DNA of 64,000 nt from Magicicada septendecula (taxonomy: Eukaryota > Arthropoda > Insecta > Hemiptera > Cicadidae), in the NCBI GenBank assembly GCA_034769895.1, contig CM068372.1, positions 434,575,958 through 434,639,957 of the forward strand. The letters are read 5' to 3'. Positions 9,638 through 21,884 of the stretch are shown here, piece by piece (within the stretch, counting starts at the first letter, position 1; the number at the start of each line of letters is the position of its first letter). Below the pieces are notes generated by a model. The model had not been told where the DNA came from. It was given only the letters and a program-made list of their open reading frames with translations, and made no database searches. The position numbers and the translations under genes were made by a program.

Positions 9638-12233
9638 ATGCCTTCGTGTGCTGTAGCCGGTTGTAATTCACACAACAAAATAACGAAGGGGACAGATATT
9701 AAATATCATTCATTTCCAAAAGACCCCAAAGTACAAAAAATATGGATATCGAAGTGCTACAGAAAAGATAATATTAATATTTCAAATGCTACGGTTTGCT
9801 CAAAACACTTTTCTACAACAGATTATGTTCGTGACTTACGTGCTGAGTTAATGAATATACCATCAAGAAGAGTTCTCAGAGAAGATGCTGTTCCCCATAT
9901 GAATCTTCCCGTCGTCATCACTGCTTGTAATGACGGTATGCCTTGCCGCAGTGATGATAATACAGGGGTATCAGGCGTTCTTGAAAGTAATAAAGTCAGT
10001 GGCAGAAGAGAGAGATGTCATGCGAGAGAGGTCAGGAAAAGAGCCTTAAAAACCCTATCGGCTTTGTCACCCAAAAAAATTAAAATGGACCAAAGCACTA
10101 TTACAAACTGCGAGATTGAGCTCGAGGATGTACAATCACTTAAGAAGCATGTAAAAAAGTTGGAAAATGAAAACCGTTTTTTGAAATCTATGTGCAGGAC
10201 TTTCAAGCTGAGAAATACACTTCTGAAGGAACAGAGAAAGGTTGCTCTTGAAAATTTAAAACGTCAAGACGAGAATCTGAAAAAACTTGTTGAAGATAAG
10301 ATAAAAAAAGTTTTAGGACAAATTTTTACTGAAACACAAATTAACTGCTTACTGTCAAATAAAAACCGTGCAAAATGGAACTCTGAAGACATCGCAAAGG
10401 CAGTTACACTATGCACTGTTGAAAATGTTATTTGTTCTTGAGAAATAAATGTGGTTTTCCCTTGCCAGGACTATCGACTTTGAAGAGATGGACATCTGCT
10501 TCATTTTGCTGTCAGCCGGGCGTACTCCATGATGTTCTGTGTTTCATGAAAGCCCAGGTGAACACACTGACCACTGCTGAAAGAATGTGTTATTTCTTTT
10601 GACGAAATGAATGTAGATAGTAGCGTCAGTTACGATCAGAAGGAAGATCGTGTTGTAGGGCCTCACAGCAATTGTCAGATTCCCATGCTTCGTGGCCTCG
10701 TAGCTGGTTGGAAGCAGCCAATATATTATGATTTTGATGTCCAAATGTCGGCTGAATTGTTAAAAAACATTATTTGTTGCATGGAAGACGTAGGGTACAA
10801 TGTTGTTGCCACTGTAGCAGATCTAGGGACAAAAAATCGACGAGTGTGGAATGAACTAAATGTAACGTATACAAATTCGTGGTTCCCAAACCCACACAAC
10901 GTAGAAAAAGTCATATGGGTTTTCGCAGATGTTCCCCACCTTTACAAGCTTTTACGAAACCATTTTCTAGATGACGGTCTGACACTCTCCGACAACAAAC
11001 ACATCACAAAGACGACCGTTGAAAAATTGTTGGCATTGGATAATGGTGAATTCAATTGTGCCCTAAGCTCTCACATGTCCATCTCACCGTCAAAGGTAGG
11101 GAACATCAGCGCGTGTTTTTGGCGACGCAGTTATTCTCAAACACAACGGCTGAAGCAATTCGATATTTATTTCCTGAAGAAGAACATGTGGCTAAATTTT
11201 TTAAAGTGATTAACGATTCTTTCGATATTTTAAATTCAAGATGTGTAGATAATAAACCTTTGGCTACCGGGTATGGCACTCACCATGAAGTACAAGAAGG
11301 CGTACTTAAAAAGATGTATACTTGTTGTGAAACAATGCGCGTAGGAAAATCTCGGAATTTGTTGCCATTTCAAAAAGGTTTCATGATGACCATCAACTCC
11401 TTATTTGGCCTTTTTAGTCATATACGAAAAAACAATCTTAAATATATTTTAACTGCAAGACTAAATCAAGACTGCCTGGAAAATCTTTTCTCCCAAATAC
11501 GAGGCATTGGGCAGTTTTTTATTCACCCACCACCGACAGAAGTTAAACATCGACTTCGTTTGCTTTTGGTGGGTCAAAATACAAATAAAATACCTTTTTC
11601 GAAGGAAGCACCTGTTGTCCAAGATGATGATCAGGAAATTATGACTTCTCATCTCTTGCAAGGTATCTTACCTGACATGACCGAGCAGCTATCTATGATT
11701 GAAGGGTCAACAGAAATGCAAGATTTCTCCTTGTCATTTAATGCAGACGTTGACGTTCCTGCGATCAGTGATGGAGCAGACTGCTCTACTGAGGGGTTCC
11801 GCTACCTAGGTTCTACATTGCCTATCGTGGGAGAAAGCATGATCCTACAATGGAAACACCTTCAGAAAATGTATATCCCCCTCCCGTTGGTACTTCTGCT
11901 GGAGGCTGGATAGAGTTTTTATCTCGAGGATGTCTTCTTGTTCCTTCAAAAGACTGGGTGCACAAGATTTCACAGTGTGAAATAATTTTTAGGGACATCA
12001 ATGGCCCGGATAGTTTGTATAAAAGTAAAAATATTATAAAAAATATGACTACAAGAATTTTAAGTAAATTTCCTGAGATGCCAACAGAAGTTGTAAAAAT
12101 ATACGCCAGGACGAGAATGTTCATTTGCCTTCGTTTCATGAATGGCCGCATGAAAGCAGTGAAAGCAGCAGAAGCACAGAAGAGAAAATCACGGCAGTGG
12201 CACGCATCGTCCGTAGTTAAACCCACACATTAA
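9638..12233 (+). pseudogene. P-element transposase (THAP9-like), nearly full length, frameshifted
   Basis: The N-terminal frame (9638-10441, 267 codons) begins MPSCAVAGC and contains a complete THAP zinc finger: C4, C9, P27, W36, C54, H57, F58 and AVP at 84-86. This binds element ends. A Lys/Leu/Glu-rich coiled coil at residues ~150-235 probably mediates oligomerisation. After a break near 10430 the protein continues in other frames: FPLPGLSTLKRW, then SFDEMNVDSS (first catalytic Asp), ADVPHLYKLLRNHF (second Asp), NQDCLENLFSQIRG (catalytic Glu region), and finally GGWIEFLSRGCLLVPS and a stop at about 12231-12233. Changes of frame are needed near 10430, 10590, 11060 and 11870. All domains of a P transposase are present in order, so this is a recently inactivated copy or one with assembly errors. 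The start is chosen because Cys4 of the THAP finger follows it closely, as in the family. Confidence 0.92.
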
Positions 12234-13019
12234 TTAATATATTTCTACTTTTGTATTAATTAGGATGGTATTATAGGCATCATTGTTCTTTGCAGGAAGG
12301 CGGAACTTAGACCGCCGCTGTCTGGTTTGGACTTTGAACTGAGTAGAGGTCTGATAAGTAACTGGTCAGTGGACTCTGGGTTCCGTCTATAAACAAACGG
12401 GTTCAATGTATAATTAGCCCACAATTTAAACCACCTATATTCTGTAAAATTAAAATTTTAAATTAATTTTGTACAAAATATAGCTAGTCCCAAGCCTAGA
12501 TAAAGCGTGAGGGGAAGTTGTGGTTGAAAAAAATACATGTGTGTGCGCGCGAACACATGAGCACTACCAAATAATAATATATTTTCATCAAATTATAAGG
12601 AATACTATAATGAAAAAAGAGAAGTTATAAAGCCTATTGTACTGCAATTTTATTTCTAAAGTCTAACACGGGCTTTAAAAAATTATAAAAAAAGGGTGTA
12701 GAAAATAGGAACTAAAAATAGTACAAAGAGCATTTAATGGTCATTACTTTCAATTTTTTTCAAACCGTGTCTATTATATGCAGGCGAACGGAAACGTTCT
12801 AACAAATAAGTGTATAGTTTGATAAAACGAGTCACTTCTATAATTAGTCTACTAAAATTTGCTTCATTAGTATTCAGGCTTTGTTTATATCGGTCTAGAC
12901 TAATCTAATTACTAAATTTAATTTTTAGCAAGGTGTTTCGGTATTATTTTTCCGACTATCAATCGGTTTATTAACAATTATATATAGGAAATCCGTACTG
13001 CTTCTTCAGTTGCTATACG
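12234..13019. other. 3' region of the P element, non-coding
   Basis: AT-rich downstream sequence between the transposase stop and the nested hAT MITE. A short alternating purine-pyrimidine run (gtgtgtgcgcgcg) lies near 12540. No gene seen. Confidence 0.5.
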
Positions 13020-13726
13020 CAGACCCCGGGCTTTAAATGGGCTGACTGGGCAAATGCCCAGGGCGCCTGGTCCAAGGGGGGGGCCAAGGAACGAAATACA
13101 ATACGCGTTAAGACTATAAGACAGTAGACAGTTGAGTGTTAATGTTAAAATTCTAGGAATGAAGGAAACTACGTTCGAATGCACGCCGGCACGCGCCAAG
13201 GAATATGTAATGAATAATATTATATTACGCATAGTTTCCTCTGTGCGCGCGCGCGCACGTGTGTGTGTGTGTGTGTGATGTTTGCCTTATAGCCTTTTGC
13301 TTATATGTTTGACGTATAGCCTTTTGATAAACGTCAGCGGCGGATGTCGCCTGACATCGTTACTCAGTATCAGTAACTTGCAACTCTTAATGACAACAAA
13401 CTTGTTTACACTGCGGTAAAAAAAAAAAAAATTAATACAGTCATTTCCTCTTTCATGTTTGATGTTTCCTTTCAGTATACGCTTTCAATGTTATCGCGTT
13501 CACTTCGTTGTGCAAAAAAATGTGTTCTCTTAGTAGTGAAATATGTATAATTATATACAATTTCAGTTATTTCATCACAGATAAAAACTGTCAAATGTTT
13601 ATCTTCATTATAGTTTGTTGTTTCCCTAGTAAAAGGTGGTGGGGGTGGGGGAGAAAAGTAAAAAATAAAAGGGGCGGCTATAAGAATGCTTTGCCCAGGG
13701 TGCAAGGTACCTGAAATTGGGGCCTG
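13020..13726. mobile_element. hAT MITE (family M), 707 bp, with 8-bp TSD GCTATACG
   Basis: Begins cagaccccgggctttaaat and ends aaattggggcctg, an inverted terminal pair. It is flanked by perfect 8-bp duplications GCTATACG (13012-13019 and 13727-13734), diagnostic of hAT-type insertion. The same family is at 25327-25678 (352 bp) and, truncated, at 22089-22203. This copy is about twice as long because of interior sequence, including a (CG)n/(GT)n alternating tract at 13243-13278 and an A-run. No transposase is encoded, so it must have been mobilised in trans. Confidence 0.93.
13243..13278. repeat. Alternating (GC)n-(GT)n tract
   Basis: gtgcgcgcgcgcgcacg followed by (tg)n gives ~36 bp of alternating purine-pyrimidine, a classical Z-DNA-prone sequence, inside the hAT MITE. 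Confidence 0.85.
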
Positions 13727-13908
13727 GCTATACGATTAATATTAAAAGCGTACACATTTAAATTACGCAAACATTCGCTTCATATAACATTATTACGTAC
13801 TTCATTCAATAAAATAAGTTCGTAAATAAAAATATAAATAACAAACAAACTGTAGTTAATAAAAAAATAACATATTTGTATTGAGAGGTATTTACCGCGC
13901 AGCTCGTT

Positions 13909-13925
13909 CCTCGATGGTGACGTCA
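13909..13925 (-). repeat. P-element subterminal inverted repeat, right
   Basis: Reverse complement of 8894-8910, 57 bp inside the inferred right end; it carries the same TGACGTCA core. Confidence 0.8.
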
Positions 13926-13994
13926 TTTCAACAGCCAATAGCAATTTGTTTCGGTTCGGGCCCAACCTTATAGTAGAGTAACCTTGATACTACC

Positions 13995-14047
13995 TGTTCC
14001 TAAAATACTAGGTGTTCCTAAAATATTAGGTGTTACTAAAATACTAC
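13995..14047. repeat. 18-bp tandem repeat, 3 copies
   Basis: TGTTCCTAAAATACTAGG (13995-14012), then copies with one and several substitutions (14013-14030, 14031-14047). It starts within the last base of the P-element flanking repeat. Confidence 0.85.
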
Positions 14048-14199
14048 TGTTACTCTGGAACGTGTTGTTCCTTGTGTATCGGTGATACCACTAGTATTTG
14101 AAATACACGTTACTGGCTATTCCTTGCGTTCCAGCGATATTTTTGTACGCCTAGTATTTGGCCTTGGCATATTCGTTTACGTGTCTTGCGTACTTTTTT

Positions 14200-14202
<3 letters not shown>

Positions 14203-14234
<32 letters not shown>

Positions 14235-14280
14235 TCGACTCGGAACAGCGAGGGCGGCGTGTCTCGACTCGGAACAGCGT
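14203..14280. repeat. (TG)n followed by a ~29-bp duplication
   Basis: A (TG)n tract of ~30 bp runs into two copies of gtctcgactcggaacagcg, about 29 bp apart. No gene; open frames here arise from the repeat. Confidence 0.85.
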
Positions 14281-14382
14281 CGCCGCGAATAACAGGTATT
14301 TCAACTTTTCAGTCACTGTTACATCCGTTCTACAAAAATATCGTTCCAAAATACCTATTACAGGTATATCGGCCCACCTCTA

Positions 14383-14545
14383 ATGGCGCTCATTCTCTTT
14401 ACATGCGCGCTTATGGGAGTATTTATTTTATTTGTTTTCTTCGTAAATAGGTTCGACCGCCGTTTAAAATTATTTTTCTCGTGTTCATATAACATAGATG
14501 AATAGGAAAAGAAATATTTAACCGCAATATCAGCATTGATGAGAA
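14383..14545 (-). repeat. Dispersed repeat A, copy 3 (inverted)
   Basis: The reverse complement contains the repeat A landmarks (aacctatttacg, ggcggtcgaac, gaaatattt) and extends to 'atcaatgctgatattgcggt', matching copy 1 over its full left end. Confidence 0.75.
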
Positions 14546-15379
14546 ATGTCATAATTACCAAAAGGGTAAAAACTACACTTTTTGAAGAATCACCTATGCA
14601 GGCCTGAAAAAGTCTGTCATTTATATATGCTGATGTGATAGTCGGAATTATTAATTCAGACATTAAAACGGAAATAAAAAGTAAACAGGAAACCTTGGTA
14701 ACTTTTTACTGTAACGGAAGATATTTTAACGTACAATCGAGTAATTCTTCTAGCTTGTGGATAAATGTCATAAACACAAACGAAGAACCACATCCGAATT
14801 GAAATTAATTTTTGATAATGAGTCTGCATTATATTACAAATGAAATTAAACGTAATTATACTTCATACCCACCAATGAATATTATCGTTACTTCCACCAT
14901 AGCGAATAGAAGAGATTCTTCTATGTCTCTTCTACTCGCTGTTTCCACCTTAACCTAACGTCGTTATCTTTAAATAAGTAAATTACCTTAAAACTTCGTA
15001 AGTATACTACGGCTGCTATAATTTATTTCACTAACATAAACTATTCAATACACCGCTGCAGGTAATAAACTTTTCGAAAGCACGGTAACAATAAATAATT
15101 AATTGATGAATATGTAAATACAAACTATACATTCACCACATTACATTATTCAAATTCAGTGCCATACAAATCGAACAATGCCAAACTTACATACAAACAA
15201 CATAGCTTCCAACATAGAAACTAAAAGTCTTTCGTCATAATCTAACGCGTAATTATATGAATAAATAATCGAACAATGTCTACAGTCAGATTCGTCTAAC
15301 TACTTCTGCGTTACAGTATAAAATGATTACATCTCACTGCATATAACAACAAGGTGTACACAAACAGAAGGTATAGTCT
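14546..15379. other. Non-coding stretch left of E1
   Basis: AT-rich without a supported gene. The last four bases (GTCT, 15376-15379) are repeated directly after the right end of E1. Confidence 0.5.
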
Positions 15380-16855
15380 GGGTCTTGGGGAATAGTCAGC
15401 GGCAAACAACTTTCGTCGCCGCGCGTGTACTACTTTTCGGTGTCCGATGTGTACATCCAACAGTTTTCTTCACAAGTAACTAATGCCAGCTTATGGAGGT
15501 TATGTACGACAATGTAACTTAAATAAAATTTACTTTGTTAGTGTACATTAAAAGGGTGTATTCATTGGAAGTACAGAAATTAGTTTACATTTATCGCACA
15601 TAATTACGGTACAGAGACGATGTTGGGAGGTTGTGGCTACGTTTAACAATATACCTTAACCTTTTACATTTTTAAAATTAATTAGACTTAACAAACGTTT
15701 CCTTAGTTAGTGTACATTCAAAGGCTGTATTTATTGTATGGATGAAAGGATGTATATAACATTAACGGCTGTATTTATTCGAAGTAAGTAATGCCAGCTT
15801 ATAGAGGTTATGTACGACAATGTAACTTAAATAAAATTTACTTTGTTTGTGTACATTAAAAGGGTGTATTTATTGGAAGTACAGAAATTAGTTTACATTT
15901 ATCGCACATAATTACGGTACAGAGACGATTTTGGGAGGTTGTGGCTACGTTTAATTATTTAACTTGACCTTTTAGATTTTTAAAATTAATTAGACTTAAC
16001 AGACATTTCCTTAGTTAGTGTACATTCAAAGGCTGTATATAACATTAAAGGCTGTATTTATTCAAAGTACCGGAATTAAAACGTACTTCCAATTTAGAAC
16101 CTAGTACAATCTAACGTATAACCAAACAAGTACATTAAAATCCTTTTTTTAACATAATGCAATAAAAAGCAATGTGCAGTTTCTGTTAACATGCAAATGA
16201 TTAAGTATTAATAATGGCTTACAGTGGAATTTAATGTTACTACAGTCTGAATTAATGCAAATAAAATTGGGAGAATCTCGTAAACATATTAAAGAATGCT
16301 TGTATATTACACACACAATTATTACAGTACGGACCTTTGTTAATGAATAGAAACAGATTTGACTGTATACTTTAGTATGTACCAATAAAATTCACCTTTT
16401 TTCAAATACCAATATCTGTTGTTTTTTTCATACCCTTAAAAAAAGGTCATTAACAACATACATTAAATGAGAAAACGTAATTACAAATAACCAGCCATTA
16501 GTTACTTGTGAAGAAAATAGATATAACATTTACAAACATCAAATCTTCAGTTCTCTCCCTATTTGTTTTATAAAAACTGGAGTTTCTACTGCGTCCACTA
16601 ACTACTTAATTAAATATACATAATTGTTCCTGTATCTTGTTGGGTAACATATTATATTAATACATCTGCTTCCTACTCATATGTGCAAACAATGTTTTTA
16701 CTGTGCGGTCCTAAAATCTTTATCAACACTTTATATCTTTAAAGTTTAGACAAAGTCTAATGAGCAACTTGGACTAACCTGAATTTACATGACCTGGCTC
16801 AGAACAACTTTATTTTGGCAAATACAAAGATGAAGACTGGTTGCAATTTCTTCAG
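15380..16855 (+). repeat. E1 left terminal inverted repeat with two ~300-bp subrepeats
   Basis: Subrepeats start at 'taatgccagcttat(g/a)gaggt' near 15480 and 15790. Each includes 'acgacaatgtaacttaaata', 'cgcacataattacggtacag' and 'gggaggttgtggctacg'. The inner part runs to 'gaagactggttgcaattt'. The uninterrupted site 'cttgttgggtaac' near 16637 is the empty version of the MITE insertion site seen in the opposite arm. Confidence 0.85.
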
Positions 16856-17591
16856 GGCTCACACCTGCTGCCAGGATTAGTTCTATAACATGATAAGGAA
16901 GAAAGAAATCAGCCCAAACCTGCAACTGCTGTGGAAAGGCTTTTACACCATTACCAATAAGATTAATGATGTCATCTAAGAATAACTCATTAGCTTTATT
17001 TATACATTTAATGCATCTTAATTAGTACACTAATACCACTGCTCTGTCTTACAGTACTACACAACACATTACACTAACTCAAAAGAATTTCTTGTTTTCA
17101 GTTTAAGAAAGTTGAAATCGTGTATTTATTTTCTTTTCCATTCACTATTTGTAAAACGTGCTTAAAATTAATACGTGTACGCTTACTATATTGAAATCGA
17201 ATGTTCACTATCCAATAATTACAAATTTTGTGGAATTGTGAAATTAGTAACACTATGTACTAAAATGTGATTATCAGCTGAATTTCTGAATTCCTTTGAT
17301 TCACTAATAAATCTTACTAATTTGTTTCTTTATGTCTATAATGATTTCTTATTAGTTTTTAATCTTTGTGTTTTCATTATCCATTTGTAAATTTTTGCAT
17401 TTTGTTGTCCATGCCATGTTCATTGATTAACTAATTATCATTAAAACACACAGAGGACTGATCCTCTTTTGCAAGATCACAAGTATGTTTCAAGTATGTT
17501 TTTAATTTTTTTAATTGTATGCAATGTGGACACATACAGAGGAGTGTCAGTTTTTTTATGTTTTTTCAATAAATAACAATGAGAGGGGGAG

Positions 17592-17593
<2 letters not shown>

Positions 17594-17675
<82 letters not shown>
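17594..17675. repeat. (GA)n microsatellite in the E1 core
   Basis: About 80 bp of pure GA. The corresponding place in E2 (about 30098-30113, as CT) has only ~16 bp, so the tract has expanded or contracted since the copies separated. Confidence 0.95.
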
Positions 17676-17677
<2 letters not shown>

Positions 17678-18399
17678 AAAAATAACACGTACAGAAATTA
17701 CATCAGAAGTTTTCCTGACAGTAAAAAAATAACTAAATAATGAATGGCAAAGAACATTAACAAAATTAATGGAAATTATAGTTATTATTTGTTGTCTAAT
17801 GAACAGGTAATAGTAAAGGCTTCATATACTTCACATCTTAAGTTATAAACCTATTACAAACATATTTGGTATACTCAGCTTGAAACAAACGTTCAGACCA
17901 ATAAAAATGGTTTAAATTTTGCCATGCTGCATTATTAGTACTGTTGAAACAGCAGTTTGATTATAATTGTTTTTAGAACAGACTTCTGGAATGATGTGTG
18001 CAAAATGATTAAAACATACCTCCTTACAGTGTGCCTTAATAAGTTGTTGATTATTCTAACTGATACACTGTCATCCCATTATCATATGACAGTTCTCAGA
18101 GCTTCAGTAACAGTCATCTTTGCTGACTATTAGTAAGATGAGACTTTTCATTAGTAAAGAGACTTTTCATTAGTAAAGTTACTTATAAGTAGGCATACAT
18201 TTGTACACATAATATGTGGTTAAGAATTAAGAAAATTAAAGAATGATATTTACTTATTAACCATTGAGTGTAACATTATTTACTGTAATTAATAATGTCC
18301 CAATTTATAAAAGTCATGTTTGGCTAACTAGGCATAACCCAACCTGGGTTCCTGACATCCTAATTCTCTTTCTTCTAATAAAATTACTTAACTTTATTG

Positions 18400-19000
18400 T
18401 GATATAACTGATCACAATTGTTCCTTATAACTCCCTACAACTTTTACAACAATACTAATGACAAAAATCAATAATAATTTCTTACAATTAACATACATAA
18501 TTTGTCTAGGCATATTGGCCTATTATAGTTTGAACATTATTTTTTCATATTTTAACAATTCTTGTTTTTAATACAAGACAACTATTCTAAATTGTTCTTG
18601 ATCCTTGGCTTTCACTTTTGTTACACTAATAATGACAATTATTAGCAATAATTGTTTACAAATAGTAGAAATAAGTTATTCAGGTATAGGGGCCTACTGG
18701 CCCATTGTAGTGGACACCTTAGTTTCTTTCGTACATTTAAAATAATTACTTTTGCTATCAGACAATTACTTTACATTGTTCTTGATACACTTATTCAACT
18801 TTCACTACAATAATAATGACATAACTTAACAATTATTTACTATGAATAACATAACAAATGTTCTAGGCTCATTTGCCTATGATATTGACCCTTAATTTCA
18901 TTCATACCTTGAAAATACATGTTTCTTCCTATTACATCATTATTCTAAAACATTCTTCACAATTTACTGAAGCTTTGACAACATAGTTTGTCCTTTAATA
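18400..19000. repeat. Ancient ~185-bp tandem repeats in the E1 core
   Basis: Phrases recur in the same order with spacing of roughly 185 bp: 'attgttc(tt)', 'ctttcac.tt', 'taataatgaca', then a GGCC-containing phrase (cattttggcctat-like: 'catattggcctattatagt', 'ctactggcccattgtagt', 'catttgcctatgatatt'). The copies are strongly diverged. The mirror image is in E2 at about 28790-29350. Confidence 0.5.
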
Positions 19001-21435
19001 TTGTTTTTCTTACATATTCTAGTTGTTATTATCTTCAGTAGTATTCTGAAGGTTTAGTCCATGTAGCTTGTTTCATTACCGGTATTTACTTTGTTTATAC
19101 TTATTGGTTAATCATATCTTCCTTACTAGAATATTATTCTAATAATAACGATTCTAGTATTATTTATACAGTATAGTTAGTTTAATAAGTGTACATTAAA
19201 ACTGTTCTTTTTACATACAATTATTGACAAGTTTTAGTTTCTCATATTTTTTCTTCTTCATGTTATAATTCAAATTATAACCATTATTATCTAGCTATTA
19301 TAAGCTTATTTACTACTTCATCAGTAGTTTTCACCTTCTGTTTACAATTCATGGATTTTACAATGCTTTTTTGTTCTTTCTGTTGTTTAAAACATTATAA
19401 TGTTACATAACCTTACTGGTAGGCTTACATTTAGCTTTATTGTTGTTTTATTATTACATTTTTGTAACACTCTTTTTGATTTACATTATTCTATTCATAA
19501 TCATAAATAAAATTTGATTTCATTATTTTAGTACTTAGAAACTAATTATTGAATTAATAATTTTCTTTATTGAGTATCCAGTTTATTACTGCAGTATGGA
19601 GTATAGGTTTTATCTTTTTTAACAATTTTTAATGCAGTTTACTGGAGTAAAATCTTCTTATTGATAATGTTCTTATCAGTTTCATTACATTATTCTTATC
19701 TCTTTTTATTATCTCAGAACATATTTATAGTATACAGTTTAGTTAATGACTTAGTATTTTGTTCTTCATGTATCATGGTCATGAAATGGTTTAAGTTGGG
19801 GCCTATTTTATGTAAGGGGAAAACATAACGTTACAATATTGTAATTACTTTTATTTCTATAATTATTTATAAGTATTACTTGTACAAACAAAACTGGCTT
19901 AGAAATGGGTCTACTTAGGAAATTATGGAATTCTGCTGAAATTTCGAATAGTTCTGGAGGGGAATTGATCCCCTGATAACCCCCCTCCACAAGTTACTCC
20001 ACTGATCCCACTCTACGCAGTTCCAAGAAATCCTGTATTTAGAAGTTCAAAAGAAAGTGATACAGACTCTAAAGATCTCATTGTAGCATTCACTACTGGG
20101 ACAGTTCATGGTTTAGAGCTTCCCTTATGTGCCTGGTAAGTGAAGGAGAAGGGATCTATTTAACGTGCAAGTTGAAGAATATATTTAATTATTGCACTTA
20201 ACTTGATATAAGTACTGATTACATTTCAGGATTATTATTTTCAGAAATAATGTATGTAAACCAGTTTTCTCCATATAAAGTTAATAAAAATTCTTTAATG
20301 CATAGCATTCCAGGCATTTACAGTAGTAGATTCGTATTACTAAATTTGAATTTACACAAATAATTCTCTTTGATTAACCAGAGTTACACACACAAACTAA
20401 ATGCTGAGTGTCCTCCTAGTGTATAATAAATTCAGCTAAAACAGTATTCCAAAAACTTACCTTGTTACTAGGATATTTGACACGATGAACTTTCATCATG
20501 TGTTCAACTTTGTGTTGGGAGTTAAGCATTTTAATAATTTTTATTTATGCAGGCGTATAGCAAAATCTGATCATCATGGAAAAGGAATAAGGCATTTTGT
20601 AATAGCAAAATATAACTGATTAGTTCCTGTTGTATTACCGAATCATATTACAAGACCAATTTTTGTTGAAAAGATATATTTTAACTGTTTCTTTTGGTGC
20701 AATCTGTAAATTCCATGACACATGTCCATAAAGGTTTGAAAATATGCTTATTCCAGTTTGATAGGAATAAATTCTCAAAAAACTACTACAAATTTGTTAT
20801 GTCTGATCACACCAGCTATCCTGTCTATTGGCAATGAGACTTTTATCCAAATTTATCATATAGTATTATGCCAAGATATTACACTACATTTGTATACTGT
20901 AATACAGTATATTATTTGCAGACTGACAGGGTTATAAAAAATTCTGAAAGAATTGTTGCTTTTACAACACCATCCTTTATCAAGGGACTACTCAAATCTG
21001 CCAGTTTTTCACAGAAACTGAAGTTTGATGATTAGATCCCCTAGTGATGCTCCAAACATTGCAAGGATTCTCCTGGCCTTAAAAAACTGGACTGGCCTCA
21101 TTAATTGACACAACTAATATTAAATTTACTTTGGGATACTTCCAAACATAATACAGTTTACAATAAACAAACAAAATATTATGCCTGTCTAATTTTTCCA
21201 GAACTGTATACACATTATTTCATCTGGATAGAACATTTATTAAACAATAATACTATTTGATGCAAATAATTAAAATATCGGTATGGAGAACCATACATGA
21301 CTACCATGTTTTAAGATTTATATTTGAAATCATTTTAGAAATGAAATATTTCCACAGAAACTAATTCTATATTCAGCCTCAACCACAGAATTGTGATCAC
21401 TAACTTATACCACCTCATGTTAGCGCACTCGATAT

Positions 21436-21475
21436 TCACTGATGATGGCAGTCGATGGCACTTCCAAAACGTCTG
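21436..21475 (+). ncRNA. Hammerhead-ribozyme-like core in E1 (degenerate)
   Basis: CTGATGA (21439-21445) is followed by a ggcagt...cacttcc helix and then AAAAC-GTC in place of GAAAC-GTC. The layout equals the hammerhead core (CUGANGA, helix II, GAAA, short helix III, cleavage triplet), but the G of GAAA is mutated here, so activity is unlikely in this copy. Compare 34954-34994, where GAAAC is intact. Confidence 0.4.
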
Positions 21476-21884
21476 GTTTTGCAGAAAACATTGGACCATG
21501 GGCAAAGAGCCTGGGAAGGAATTTTATCAATAAACTACTTCAATGTTGCTGTTCACACTAATTATTAGATACAATTTTTACCTTCATTTAAGCCAGCTTT
21601 CACTCACTGTGTACTTTCTCAGAGGCCATAACATGTTCTTTTTAACGTTGCCGAACATAAATTGATGTTAAATTAAAAATAAAGTAAAGGCTTAGCACCT
21701 AAAGTTTGCAACATGCAAGTTGAAGAATCAATTTAATTATTGCACTTAACTTGATATAAGTACTGATTACATTTCAGGATTATTATTTTCAGAAATAATG
21801 TATTTAAACCAGTTTTCCCCATATAAAGTTAATTAAAATTCTTTAATGCATAGCATTCCAGGCATTTATGGTAGTAAATTGCAA

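Larger units (their letters stand above)
8837..13982 (+). mobile_element. P-element-like (THAP transposase) transposon, ~5.1 kb, degenerate
   Basis: The borders rest on three observations. A 13-bp direct repeat CTTGATACTACCT flanks the unit (8824-8836 and 13983-13995), longer than the usual 8-bp P target duplication. A GGGCCCGAA block near 8843 is inverted near 13956-13966. A perfect 17-bp subterminal inverted repeat TGACGTCACCATCGAGG lies at 8894-8910 with its reverse complement at 13909-13925. Between them lies a transposase gene with THAP domain and P-type catalytic motifs. A hAT MITE (13020-13726) is nested in the 3' part. The extreme ends do not align base for base as TIRs, so exact termini are inferred. 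Confidence 0.75.

Noticed and set aside
11461..12226. Minus-strand frames opposite the P transposase
   Set aside because: Shadows of the transposase; they carry no motifs.
19808..19990. 60-codon frame on the minus strand, identical in E2 (27782-27964)
   Set aside because: Conservation is explained by the recent duplication of the whole element; flanking non-coding sequence is equally conserved, so there is no sign of selection on the peptide.
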